A program made the position numbers and the translations under genes. Positions 22,571-35,058 of a stretch of DNA of 64,000 nucleotides are shown here, piece after piece. The notes beneath the pieces were generated by a model that was not told where the DNA came from, did no database searches, and worked only from the letters and a program-made list of their open reading frames with translations. The first letter of the stretch is position 1, and each line of letters begins with the position of its first letter. The stretch is from Rostratula benghalensis (taxonomy: Eukaryota; Chordata; Aves; Charadriiformes; Rostratulidae): the NCBI GenBank assembly GCA_013399305.1, contig VXAI01000019.1:8254029-8318028 (forward strand). The letters are read 5' to 3'.

Positions 22571-25500
22571 GCAGGTAAGAATTTTCATCTCTTCCATGGT
22601 TTCACTACACATTGCATAAAAAGTGTGGGGGTTTTATAGTGGAATTCAGGAGTTATGACTGATTTCAAGACCAGGAATTTCTTAGGTATGGGTTGTTTTC
22701 ACAGTGCAATATGGAGTTTTGCATTGTTTGGTTGCATTCATACATCCAAAACCCCCTAAATTAAAATAATGTACATTCTTTAAGTATCTCAGGTCACGTG
22801 CTACACAAACATCTAAGTCAAGAGTCCCAAATTGCCTTAAAATAAAATAAAACCAGACTCTTGGCACAAGAAAATAGCAATGACAGAGGAAGTTCTCCAG
22901 AGACCCTGCCTATGTGATCTGGTAGCAAGAGCACAGAAAGCTGCTGACCACGGCTGGTACCTACAGTGCACATCACTTGACAAAAACCAGCATCAGTGTG
23001 GAACCACAATCTGAAATTCCAACTTCATTTCTTGATTTTGTGTGCAATATTTCCTCCATTTAATAAAGAAACCCAAAACCACACACCACATCTTTCTAAC
23101 CTCCAAATATATTCCACAACATCCTTTTTTTTTTTTTTTTTAAGTCTACTATGATTTTGTATTCCTAAAATTGCTGGGTCACGAGGACAGCTCTTGTTTT
23201 TCCAAGGCAGAACTAAGTAAAATATTGCAAGGGAAAAGCAGTTTGTTTTGGTTTTTTTTTTCCTCCTAACACTTCATCCTTTCTGTTGTGGTCAGTTCCT
23301 GAACCCAGCGTTAACCTCTCAAACACATCTGGTTTATCTCTGTGCACTGAGGAACAGCGTATAAAAACATAACCCGAGGAAAACGTCCCTTCACCCTGAC
23401 ACTAAGGTCGCTGTTTGAATTTACTGGACACACTCCAGTCTCTAATCTTATCATCTGTCAAACTTCCAAAGCACACACACCTTCCCTTCCCCCCCTCCCC
23501 CAGCCTGGGGTTCCATTCAGCAGGGTTAGCGCTACTGAAAAAGCTGTGGAAGTCCCATCAGATCTTAGATACAGGCTCTAAGACACAGTTTATATCTCAA
23601 ACATTTGTTCTGCAGCTCACTTATTTAAATCACAAACCAGCCAAAATAAAAATAAAGCATGGGGAGTCCTTTCTAAAATCCAAATACACCGTTAAAGGCA
23701 GGAATTTCCTTGAGGTCTCTAATTAAAAAGCAAACTGAGACACATCCTGAACCAGCAAACCAACCAGCTGACACCACAGCATCACATCCCAGACACAACC
23801 AAGAGTATGAGCTCCTGCTGCTTCACCCTGTGTGGGTCCAGGTCAGACTTTACAGGGCAACTCAGCCTCACCAGTTGGTATTTAGCCACCACACACAATA
23901 AATGACATCACCAAGTATCATATGATCTAGATTTTTGAAGCCTTTGCCTACAGGACTTCAATTTAGAACACTGGCCGTGCCCCTGAGGTGATAGATGACC
24001 CTTAACAGACAATCATTCTGCATTTTACAGCTTGGAATGGCTCTGTCACCATAAGCACAGCTTCCTACATAGCAAAACCCTGTTTGTCAGACAACTTGAC
24101 AAAGGCAAGCAATGGGCTTAGAAATTTTTACCAAAAAAAAAAATAGTGGCCAAAAATTGTGGGAAACCTCAATATTTTAAATAAACCCTTTCATTTTCAA
24201 TCCATAAAATGCAATAGTCTCATAATTTCAGGGAAGTCTGAGAGAAATTCAGCATCACATTAATTTGAAGCTTTGTTTCACACAAAGGCAAATGTGACCA
24301 AAGGGGTAAGCAACCCTTGTTTCTCTACAAGAAGCCATCTGCACCACAACAGCGTGATAACGACACAAAAAGCAAAGTAAGCTCAATAATAAAAACCTTC
24401 TGGTTGTAAATGAGAACACACAGACCATTTAAAACATCTATCTCCCTTGTCTTTCTTTCAAATAAGATCTCTACAGAACAGCTCATACAGACAGCTCCTC
24501 AAGACTAAGGATTTGTTGCCCTTACTATTTTTTTTTAATTTTATTTTTAAGTTAAAAAACCCCATCCCACTCTATATCTACTTGCTTGGTCTTACATTTA
24601 GAGCTACCTTCCCTTCTGCAAACAGTACTGCTTACAGCAAGGTGCCTAGCACAACAGAAATAGTTGGGCAGGGAACAATATCAGATCAATTTACACAATT
24701 TCCTGGAAAAAAAAAAAAAAGGAAAAGCATCACCCCGTGCACAACTGATCCCAGGAAACCTGGGCCTCTCTGACAGGCCCTGGTGGAGCCTTCACTCACA
24801 AGTCTCTTATTTTCTGTGCCCAGCAGGTAAATCAGTTCCATAAGACAACACACAAGGGCAGGGTCTATCCCATCCCCCTCCCCACCTCTACTTGAAGGCA
24901 AACCAAAGGACGTGGCGGTTGTCAGATGAAGCCCCCAGTGACAACGCTGTTACCCACCGGGTTTCACAGCTGGATTCTGTTCTGTACAGAGCCAGAGGAT
25001 GTTTTGAGCCATCACCTCAAACATCTCACCAAAACCCCACTGCTGGCTGCAGCCCACCTCCTTGTACCAGCATCCTCCAGGACTTCACACGAAGCAGGGG
25101 GGTTGCTGTTACCCAGATGTTACCCACAGAGAAGCTGAGAGAAGCAAAAGTTCTTACCAAAGGCAACTCAGAGCAGGTGCAGCAGCTTCTCTTAGAGCAG
25201 GGCATCTCACTGTCACCAGAACTAAATGACCTTGACTTCATGGTCCTGTCCCAGCATTTTCTTTCCCGCTCAAAGAACTTTTGTAAATTCAGTTCACACA
25301 TAAACATCCATTTCAGTTCCTGTAATACCTTCACGGGATAAAAAAAATCCCCCCTCTATTGGGAGTTTTGTCTAGATGCCTATACGTGACAACTGCTTTC
25401 TGATTAAAAATGTGATAAGCTCTCAAAGTGCTCCAGACTGGTTGTCTTTCTCCTTGGACGACAGCTAAGAGCCCTCTCTATCCTCCCAGAGCAACAGGGA

Positions 25501-26770
25501 GTCAAAATATTGTGCCAAGAGTGAAGTAAATTAAATCTACTTCAGCACACGCAGCATTTAACCTTGAAGCAGCAAAGAAAACCATCTCTTGTTCTCACAG
25601 CAACTACTGATCTGAGAGAACACCTCCATCAAAAGCAGGACAGATTCCTCTATTTGGGAAATATAATCCATTATGCTTAATCTTATAGTAATCACCAAAA
25701 TGATAGGTTAAGCATGAGATAACTGATAACAGACTGACCTGCTGCTGTGCCAGCACTGATTCAAAGAAACACCATCTGCAAGAAAAGAGGAGAAAAAAAA
25801 AAAAGGAACTCAGATTATATAATCTTAAGAGATGTTGTTTTATAAAATTTTTATCAGTTTGTTTTGTATTAACTTGCAGAGTTATTGACACTCACAAGAC
25901 AAGGTGAGAAAACAAATAGCTAACCATCTCTTAATTATTTTGCATTGTGTTTTTGTATCCAGGTACACAAAAGGTACCACACATGCTCACAACTTGAAAT
26001 CTTTCTTATTCCTAGAGGCCTGCAGAAGACAGTGATTATTTAGCAAAAAAAAAGTCAAGAATTTCACTTTATACTGCCAGGAGAGGGGGAAGGTGAGCTC
26101 CCACCTCACAGTTGCCATAGGAAAGGTGCAATTGGGTTAACAATTTCTATCGAGTCTGCCTGCCCTGATGGCAAGAGATATTTTATTTTATTTTTTTTTT
26201 TACACAAAAAAAGCCCCTTCCTACAGCCCTGCCTGGCAGGCTCTCCTGCCAGGTTTGTTTCCAGCCTTCCAGAACAGAAAAGAAAGCGCAAAGTTATGCA
26301 TCACATAAAACAGTTGTTGCAAAATGAATCATTATCTGCCATACATCAGGGAAAAAAAAAATAAAAAACTAAGCCCAAGATTAATCATGGCATGTTCTAG
26401 CTACAGCACCTGGAATCTTGCCATTTGCTCGGGTTGTCTGCAGTGTGCTTTCTTGAAAACAAGTTAAAGCCCACCAATTCTGTGGGCTTTAGATGCTGGT
26501 TCCTATCAGCTTTCATAACAACCTCAGCCACGCTGTTTCTCTGTCCTGGAGCATCGTGCACATTTAATTTTTAGGTTCCACAAACCTTCTACCACAACAC
26601 AAACATACTCTCAAGCAAACAAACCAACAAGAAAACAAAGAAAAAAAAAAACCCCTGCTCAAACAAACAAAAGCAAGCAACCTCTTGCTAGGAGGAGAAG
26701 CATTAGCTATATGAATTAAACAAAACCCTGCTGCATCCAGCTCGCTAAGCAAAAGCTGTAAAGGGCAGGA
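22571..26770. other. Intergenic, no gene seen
   Basis: Unique sequence with T-runs near 23126-23142 and 23253-23262 and A-runs near 24706-24720 and 25794-25805. A 149-codon frame at 24892-25341 shows no motif and overlaps other frames on both strands, so I do not call it. Confidence 0.6.
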
Positions 26771-27080
26771 GAACTCCTAGGATGGTAGGGGTTGGCCTCT
26801 GGAGACCACCCAGTCCAACCCAGTCCAACCCCCTGCCAAGGCAGGGTCACCCAGAGCAGGTTGCACAGAGAGGTGTCCAGGAAGGGTTTTAATGTCTCCA
26901 GAGGAGGAGACTCTGGACAAAGCTGCTCCAGGGCTCTGCCACTTCCCAAGCAAAGTTCCTCCTCACGTTCAGATGGAACCCCCCATGTTCTACTTGGTGC
27001 CCGTTACCTCTTGTCCTGTCACCAGCCGCAAGGAAAAGCCTGAAAAAAAGACTGGCCCCATCCTCCCTCCCCACCTTCAC
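26771..27080 (-). mobile_element. CR1 LINE fragment, 3' end
   Basis: Reverse-complement CR1 of the subtype with GTGTCCAGGAAGGGTTTTAA, TGTCTCCAGAGGAGGAGACT, GTTCCTCCTCACGTTCAGAT and CCTCTTGTCCTGTCACCAGC. Near its start the ten bases CAGTCCAACC are directly duplicated (26811-26830). It is the same broad subtype as the copy at 59480. Confidence 0.9.
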
Positions 27081-27426
27081 AAAAGGGCTCTTGCAAACAG
27101 ATGGGGAGGGGCCCCAAATTCCAAAACCTGGGCTGGGAGGCTCAGGGCACTTAAGCAGCTGCTTATTTGGAGATCTTCTAATGCAGGAGAAGCTCTCATG
27201 TCATCTTCTTCAGTAGGACACCAGCTGTGTCTTCACCTGTGCCTAATAAGTTCCTAAGGCAATTTACAGCTTTCCCCCATCAGTAATTGGCCACAGCTGC
27301 AGCCAAGGTCCAGCTCAATAGCCAAATTCGTGTTGAAATTATGAACCACTTTATCTTCCTCAGGGCTTTACCTCATCCTGGTAATCTTCGTTATCATACT
27401 CTAGCCACACCGAGTAATGAACACCT

Positions 27427-27464
<38 letters not shown>

Positions 27465-30069
27465 AACAAGATGTAGGAGATAGCTCATCTGTTTACCTGA
27501 GCTCTAAATTAGGACTCATCCGAAAACAAAGAAGTCTGCTAATGATTACATTGGGAACAGTCTGGTGATCTTTATCGTCCTGGTGTTACAAAAGAAGGAA
27601 GTTTCTCAAACTGTTAGGATGCAAATAACTCCTAATGACCCCTGGGGGTGGACTATGTGTGAGGATAGATGTTGGCTCCTGGCCAACGACCATTCTTGGC
27701 AAAATTTGCTAATTAAACTGAACCGTATGGGGGGTTTCAATTTTTTTTTTTTTTTTTTTTCCTGGCAAGAAACCTGCAAATTTACATTCTTTTAAAAATC
27801 TAAGCCAGGGTTCTGGTGATTTGCCTGATTTTCCAAATGAAACACACACACGTAATGTTTCTAGAATCTGGTTTGGTTTGGTTTGTTTTTCAGTGAAGAT
27901 AATTTCCTGCTTTATTACTTTAGAAAACGGTGATTTGAGAGAGGTTGGGTTTTATTGCTGTTTTGCTTTCCTTTATTTTTACACCCAAATTTACAGGCCT
28001 ACACTGAAATAAAAGCTCAGTAGAGGCAAGATCTTTCACTTCTGCATTTAGATAAACAGATCAGGTCAGCAGTGTGCCCTCGGGTCTCTCTTTTTTTTTT
28101 TTTTTTTAATATCTATTTACCTGGTAGAAAAACTGAATTTCCTTGTCACTACCTGAATTTTGCTTGTAGTAATTAACCCGAGGTAAAAGCTTAATAACGA
28201 AAGCCAGCCTAAGGTTTTCTCAAATATGGTTTTTTGGAGTGACTGGGAAGTCTGGTGTCTGCTCTGGTAGTGGTCTGAAATTATTACTCTTTAGTAAATA
28301 CTAGCAAGTTCCCTTTTCCCGTTCAGGAGAATCTGACATGGAAGTTAAGTTCTGTGTTGCTTCTCAGTAAAATTCTGAAAAATTGTGTATTTTATCCTAC
28401 AGTACCCCACCTTGCCCATAGCTCCCGAGCAGAGCAAGCAAAATCACTGTAAACCCAGGAAAAACAACTGCACATAAAAACTCACGTGCAACAATTATGA
28501 AATGGACCTTTTTTTTGCATACAAGTTTAATTAACTTAGTTCAATGGCAAAGTTCATCCAGTAATTTCCAGGATATAAGCACAGGAATTTTATTCACCCT
28601 CCTCGTTAATCCCATGAATAACTTTCTTTGAGACTTTTCTTCTCTGAAACATGTAAAGCAGAAGCTGGCAGACTGGGTGGATTGGGCTGTTGGACAGATT
28701 TGTTAAGACTGCCAGGAGAAATGAATCACTCCCAATAAAAGGACTACTGAAATGCACTAATGCAGCAACTAATTTAATCTACAAGAATAAAGATAAATAA
28801 GTAATAACTGACATCCAGAAAACTATGAGGGCATGGGTTGGGAGCAATGTTAGAGTCCCAGCACCCTGATTCTAAAAGACAGAGGGAGCAGACAGGGAAA
28901 AGCAAGTACAGGGCAAGCTCAGATTTAATTTTCACTAACAATTTCCACTAATGGCTTTTCATTAGCTGTAGTGGTTAACGCTTGTGCTTTGATTCTGATA
29001 AGTCTTCAGAGTAATTACAGACTATCAATTTTTACATGTAGGGAAGAAGCAATAACACCAGTTTGTAATGCAGCAGAGGTAAGAGGCAAGAAATGATGTC
29101 TTTGGAAATACCAAAAAAAGATGTAGTCAGGATGAAGCAGGAGACAGGAGTAGGAGACTTTAGAAAAGACTGTCACAGATATTGATTAATGTCTTCTTTG
29201 CAGGAGACAGACTCAGAACTGTACCCAAGCATCTCCTAAACAAAGGTCAAGGCCAAAACAAACGTATTCACAAAGGCTTAAAATTTAGTCACAGCTTAAA
29301 AAACTGTAATTTCTCTTAATCTCCGACATTTTAACAGGTCTTTTCTAAGCACTATTCCATGTGTTCACAAACAGATGTTCAGCACAGGCTACTTAATGAA
29401 AACATATTTACTCTTCTAGACCAAAAAAAAAAAAAAAAGACTCCTTAGGCAGCTACAAGGTAGATAACATCTAGCTTTTGGAATAAGGGCAATGAGGAAA
29501 TTGTTTCCACAAAGCAACAGTGAAACTTGGAGTTATTCTAGCCATCCACATAATAGCTGGGGACACAATAATTACGGAGTCTATCAAGGTGGAACACCAT
29601 CAGAAACAGAAGAAAGGGAAGGCAAAGATCCAGGTAGAACATATTCATTTCAGTGAAGAGCTGAAAGATGGCAAATACAAAAGGAATCTAGACAGATGAC
29701 AGTCAAGATGAAGACTTCAGCGGTAGCAAAAATGAAAATTTTCTAGTACAAGAAAGTACCAAAGCTCCTGTACATAATTAGCTGAACCAGAGAGGGTATG
29801 GAAGGGAGGACATCTCTGTTGAGAGAAGAGGGTAAGTTGGCAGCAGCCAGAGGGACATGTAAAGGTCCAAGAAAAGTGAGCTCTCACTGAAAGAGAATGA
29901 GATTTTACAGAAACCGAGAAGGAAAACCACCATGTTTACTGGTAGAGTTTATAACACCCCAAGCTTCAGCAGCAGAAACTGGGATGCTGAGAACCGTGAT
30001 GTGGTTGTGAACTTCAGCTCTGGCACTGAGTACAATTTAGGGGAAGGTGCACACCTAAAAATCCCACAA
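27081..30069. other. Intergenic, no gene seen
   Basis: AT-rich unique sequence. It carries a 31-base T-run (27430-27460), a 20-base T-run (27741-27760), a T-run near 28091-28107 and an A-run near 29423-29438. No coding structure is seen. Confidence 0.6.
27430..27460. repeat. Uninterrupted T31 homopolymer
   Basis: Thirty-one consecutive T bases, the longest homopolymer in the window. On the minus strand it would read as a poly(A) tail, but no retrocopied sequence is recognised beside it. Confidence 0.95.
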
Positions 30070-30314
30070 AACACATCTTACAGAAAGCTGAGACCAGGTT
30101 GTAGAACAGACTGCCAGAGGAGCCCAAATTTGCCTGGGCCTGTGGAAAATACTTTTTTTCTTACAACACAGGTTGGAGGTAGCAGATGACCGTGCCTCAC
30201 CATTTCCATAGCTACAGCAAGGCTTCCAAAGTACCAGGTCTTGCACTGGGCAGACAGAGGACTGGATGATCTGAAAGGTCTCTTCCAACTTAGGCAATTC
30301 TATGATTCTATACA
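30070..30314 (+). mobile_element. CR1 LINE fragment, 3' end
   Basis: The right part is a clear CR1 sense 3' end: GGACTGGATGATCTGAAAGG, TCTCTTCCAACTTAGGCA and the terminal ATTCTATGATTCTAT. The left part, with GTAGAACAGACTGCCAGAGG, is compatible with the older subtype that has TGGAATGGGCTGCC at this position, but it is diverged. The left limit is approximate. Confidence 0.7.
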
Positions 30315-31649
30315 TTGATTAGGTAGGTATAACTCAACAAGCAAATTAATTTATTACTATATTAGAAGTACGGGACAACTAATTAAAAAAAAAAAAAAGT
30401 TCTCCTATGATGAAACATCTAATCAAGAACTACATAAAGCAGCACATTTTTCCATCATAAACAACTCTTGTGATCAGCTTTTGGAGAGAACTGGGAGAGC
30501 TCTTCCATGTTTCAGTAAGTCCATTTTCTGTTGAACACGTGAATACATGCCATCATTGTTGAAAATCATGTTTCAAAGAGAAGGGATTCCTATGAGTTAC
30601 TAAATACCTGCCACTCGCTGTTGAACGGACACATTTTTGAAGTCAGGGGAAAGCAAATCTCTTCATTCCAGGTCTGCATAATGATAATTCCCCAAAAGCT
30701 GGTCAGATGCCAAAGCCAATGCTTCTGGAGGTGCATACACAACACAAACGTGCTCCAAGCAGAGGGCTGCATCACCGACAAGTATTTATTGCTTTCCTGA
30801 AAGTCTGCTTGCAACTACGACTTCTTGTGCGTGACACACGCCCCTGGGATTCACAAGGTCCCAGTAAATTTACCTGAGAGTAGAATATTCGGAGGCATAA
30901 AGGGGGTTCTGTGCCAAAAGCAGCAGCCAAAAGGTTTATCCCACCCAATATAAAGACTTGCAGGACAATCTCCAGGCGGGTACTCACATCCAGCTGGTGA
31001 TAAGGGCTGAGCTCAGAGGAGTTAGGTGTTAACAATCTCTAACCTACACAGGAACAATCAGCAGGCTGTCAGAAGAACGCCTGGGGCCCCGGTGGTGAGG
31101 ACGTTATTTGTCTGAGATATTTTTAATGGGAAATGGCAGAGGCAGTGCATTGTGATACCATCTTTTGAAATTAGTCACGTATAATCGTCAGAAAACTTCC
31201 ATTTGGGAGGGGTTTAATATGTGAGGCAGAAACTCTTGGAATCTAGGACGCAGCTGTATCTCTACAAGCTATTTGTCAACCAAAAAATAACCACCCCAAA
31301 ACCAACCAACCCAGTCAGAAGAGCTGTGTCTGGAACACCACATTGCTGGTCTCACCCTGTGCCTGCTGGCTAGAGTTGGGAAGAGTGATTAGAAAGTAGG
31401 GAGACCGATGGATCACATCCCAAACGAAGCCAAATCACCAAATGGGGTGGACAAAGTAAGGAGCAAACCAGAAGCAGGTGTAAACCAGAAATCAGGCACA
31501 GCAACACCGATCCAAGTATATCTAGAGGGGCATTGCAATGAAGAGCTGTTCCTTTGGACAACTCCTGCTCAGCATCAGAAAGCTCTGAGGAATTTGTCGG
31601 GCTCTCCCTTCACAATCCCTCCTGACAACGAAAGCCCAGTGGTGTAAAT
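30315..31649. other. Intergenic, no gene seen
   Basis: Unique sequence with an A-run at about 30384-30398. No gene or repeat is recognised. Confidence 0.6.
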
Positions 31650-31765
31650 CACAGAATCTCAGGGAATGGAAGGGATCTTGGAAGTTCATCCAGTCCAATC
31701 CCCTGCTGGAGCAGGGACACCCGGAGCAGGGACACCTGGAGCAGGAACACCCGGAGCAGGTCACA
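31650..31765 (-). mobile_element. Short CR1 fragment with internal 15-bp expansion
   Basis: ATCACAGAATCTCAGGGAAT, GGAAGGGATCTTGGAAGTTC and ATCCAGTCCAATCCCCTGCT mark the reverse-complement CR1 3' end. The following GGAGCAGGGACACCC unit occurs about 3.5 times in tandem (31708-31760). The usual element has only about one and a half such units. The similarity stops after the array. Confidence 0.85.
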
Positions 31766-32423
31766 GTCCTATTTTGGTCTCTCTGCTGAGTTTGGCTCTG
31801 CGTGGGAACATTCTCCTTTGGGTGTTATTGTGCAAAACCAGGATTTTACTGGACACGCTCTGAAATTCACACAGCTGCATGGAGACAGGTCTCGTGGCAG
31901 GGAGAAGGAAGAGAAGTTTTACTTCACTCCTTTTATGTTTTTCTGCCACACAAGAAGGGGAGGAGGAAAGAGGAATGAGCGCTGTTTCCTTGCTTGTTCC
32001 AAGTTTCCTTCCCTGTTTCCAAGCTGCTTCCTTGGCCTTACCGAGACCTGGAAGTTTTCCACGCCAATAGAACACACTTCTGTCAAGCACTGAAGGAATA
32101 TTTGTGATTTCTGTGCCTAATGCAATAGTTCATTTTAACCACCTCTGAAATAGGCTTAATTTTGCCAACTCAGATAAAAAAATGTAACAGCAGGAGGTTT
32201 TTCCATTAAAATATATTCTATAAAGAACACAGATCTTAAAAGAGCCAGGAAATTCTTATTTTCCTAACATACAAATTCATCTTATTAACTGAAGAGACAA
32301 AGTGCTAATATTTATGCTGTGATTTCTTTTATTTTATTTTTTTGTGTGTGTTGTCTCAGCTGTCTTGGTTTAAAATAGAACAGTGCTGTTTAGTCTAAGA
32401 GACTTTGTTTATTTATTTTAAAG
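31766..32423. other. Intergenic, no gene seen
   Basis: Unique sequence up to the assembly gap. Overlapping frames of about 90-110 codons on both strands show no domain. Confidence 0.6.
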
Positions 32424-32489
32424 NNNNNNNNNNNNNNNNNNNNNNNNNNNNNNNNNNNNNNNNNNNNNNNNNNNNNNNNNNNNNNNNNN
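32424..32489. other. Assembly gap (66 N)
   Basis: Sixty-six consecutive N between AT-rich flanks. The left flank has T-rich low-complexity sequence. The true missing length is unknown. Confidence 0.98.
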
Positions 32490-33065
32490 ATAAAAACAAG
32501 TTAGAAGAATGGTGTGGCTACACATTTAAACTCTCCTACACAGCAAAGATGTTAACTATTTAAATTAATAAACGTCCCCATTATTTTATTGTCCAACATA
32601 TTGTTTTATTTTAGTTCCATTTCCACATATTATTCATAAGGAATAAGGGTGCACTATTTATGCACCTATACTTCCCCTTCAGTGCCACAGATTGAATAAA
32701 CCATGAGAGAGAAATGCACTTTTAATCGCTGGAGTGAACTGAAGGTCTGTACCTCAAGGCTCCGATGTCAAACCCCACGCTGGCTTTAGTGAGGTTCCAA
32801 AAAGCAGGGGGAGGAAAGCTGCTGGAGCGTGGGTTGTGTTTGGTTGGGGTCAATTTTAGAATCTGTGTTAACAGGAAATTGTAAACAGGGATCAACAGGT
32901 CTCCTCCTCAGTCGTGTTCGTATCGCCTGTCTCAGGCATGTGATCATTCAAATATCTACAAAATGATTTCTGATCTGTAAAGAGTACAGAAACAAAATGG
33001 TTTATAGCCATTTATGTAACCATTTTATAACCACCTAACTCTGTCCAGTTGTGGAGCAGAATATT

Positions 33066-33113
33066 CACACACACACACACCAGTACCCAGGAAAAATAAA
33101 TAAATAAATAAAT
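33066..33113. repeat. CA and AAAT microsatellites
   Basis: About seven CA units are followed after a short spacer by about five AAAT units. Confidence 0.9.
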
Positions 33114-33797
33114 CCAATCCATCTTCCCTCACAATGAATGGCTGCAGACACTGAGATTTACCTTGTATGAATAACCCTGGTAATTCTATTACTGTTCATG
33201 GCTTTTGAGCCCCTTTCACATATTTTCTATCCTCAAATCAAAGCATTTCCCTGCAAGTTCTTCCCCCTGATTTAACTTCCTAGCAGTTTATGTCTTCCTG
33301 TGTATTCTGTAGATGTTTAGACCTGTCTTTTCTTCATCATCATAATCACTACTATGCATAAGGCTCCATCACTTCCAGATCAGCATACACATATGAAAAT
33401 GGTATTAATTCAGATACCATGACTGCAAATAATGCCTCACAGGACCTATATTTACAAGTCAGCATTACACAAGAGTAGTGCCATTGAATTCAATAGAAAC
33501 TGCTGAACTACTTAGGTTCAAGCACAGGTCTAAATGTTTGCAAAAATCTAATCTTTAGAAAATGCCTTTAGAAAAGGTATAACTTTGTGTACTAAGTATA
33601 TATTAAGAAGATCCCTTGGGTTTGTTTCTGAGGCCAAAAAAGATTGTGACCTGTTCTGATTACTCAACAAATCTGTCAGTTTTCTAGTTCATAAATAAGA
33701 CCAATATCAAAGTTATTTGAGATTTGGAGACACAAGCATGAAGTCCTACATTCCCCTAATATTCTTGTAACACTTTGAGCACATGTGATGGGTGTGT

Positions 33798-33889
33798 TAC
33801 AAGAGTTTAACACACAAACAGAATTTTGCTTCAGAATTTAGTGTACAAGAGTTTAACACACAAACAGAATTTTGCTTCAGAATTTAGTG
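33798..33889. repeat. Perfect 46-bp tandem duplication
   Basis: A 46-base unit beginning TACAAGAGTTTAACACAC occupies 33798-33843 and is repeated without mismatch at 33844-33889. It is followed by the first three bases of a third copy. Confidence 0.97.
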
Positions 33890-34528
33890 TACCACGTGAT
33901 TTTAAATGTTATAACCCTGTGAAAAAACATTTAACCACGAGAACTTAAGCCAAGTTCTGCCTAAGGAAGTGTAAATCTGGAATCTCTTTACTCAAATCAA
34001 TGGACACTTTCCAGATTTAAACAACTACAAGTAAGATGAGAGTTTGGCTTCACATCTTGGGTCACAACCAGACGTTTTAAGGAGGAGATTCTGCAGACTA
34101 TTTTTCTATTAATTAAAGGAAATATTGATGGCTGTTACACTGTCAGTTGGAAAAAAAAAAAAAAAAAGGACATTTATTCTTAAACCTTGCAAAATGAGGC
34201 ATATAGCTTTGCTGCATAGGATGAATGCAAGACTGAGTCATGGTTACAGTATGCTGGGTGTGGCTGCAAAAGAAAGAAATATTCTTTACATTAACAATAT
34301 TTGTTGTTAATTTGGGAGGGGGGGACAAATAAGGGTGATTTTATCAGTGAATGGGTGTGTTCCCAGCAAATTAGCTGTGTGTGCCTGCTGAGCAGCGTTC
34401 TCTATGAACCTCTGGTAGCAGAAAAGTAGCAGCAGAGACAAATAATTAGTCTAATGAGGAATCACTGGAAATGTTGAAGTTATAGGAAGCCCCTTGGAGC
34501 ATACACAAAGTTTAAAAGTCCCTTAAAC

Positions 34529-35058
34529 AGAATCATAGAATAGTTTGTGTTGGAAGGGAGCTTTAAAGGCCATTTAGTCCACTTCCCTGCAATAAGCAGG
34601 GACTGGGACACCTCCCACCAGCCCAGGTGGCTCCAAGCCCCCTCCAACCTGGCCTTGAACCCCTCCAGGGATGGGGCAGCCACAGCTTCTCTGGGCAACC
34701 TGGGCCAGGCTCTCACCACCCTCACCCCAAACAAGTTCTTCCCCACAGCTCAGCTCCATCTCCCATCTTTCAGGGTCAAACCCTTCCCCCTCATCCTGTG
34801 GCTCCCCTCCCTTGTCCAGAGTCCCCTCCACAGCTTTCCTGGAGCCCCTGGAGGGACTGGAAGGGGCTCCAAGGTCTCCCTGGAGCCTTCTCTTCTCCAG
34901 GCTGAACCCCCCAACTCTCTCATCCTGTCCTCCCAGCAGAGGGGCTCCAGCCCCACTAGCATCTCCATGGCCTCCTCTGGCCCCACTCCAACAGCCCCAT
35001 GTCCTTCTGATGTTGGTGGCCCCAGAGCTGGAGGCAGCACTTGGAGGGGGTCTCATTT
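34529..35058 (-). mobile_element. CR1 LINE, about 530 bp, young subtype
   Basis: Long, well-kept reverse-complement CR1. The start is ACAGAATCATAGAATAGTTT. It then has GGCCATTTAGTCCACTTCCC, GGGATGGGGCAGCCACAGCT, TTCTCTGGGCAACCTGGGCC and GGAGCCTTCTCTTCTCCAGG. It ends in the part encoding the C-terminus of the CR1 reverse transcriptase. It shares the diagnostic CTGCAATAAGCAGGGAC with the copy at 51628, and here the GGGAC is followed by an extra TGGGAC. The 181- and 160-codon frames at this place are CR1 translations, not genes. Confidence 0.95.

Larger units (their letters stand above)
32490..34528. other. Intergenic, no gene seen
   Basis: AT-rich unique sequence with a CA microsatellite (about 33066-33080), an AAAT microsatellite (about 33095-33113), a perfect 46-bp tandem duplication (33798-33889) and an A-run near 34150-34167. 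Confidence 0.65.

Noticed and set aside
24892..25341. 149-codon + strand frame
   Set aside because: No domain, overlapped by frames of similar size on the other strand, and no splice or promoter context.
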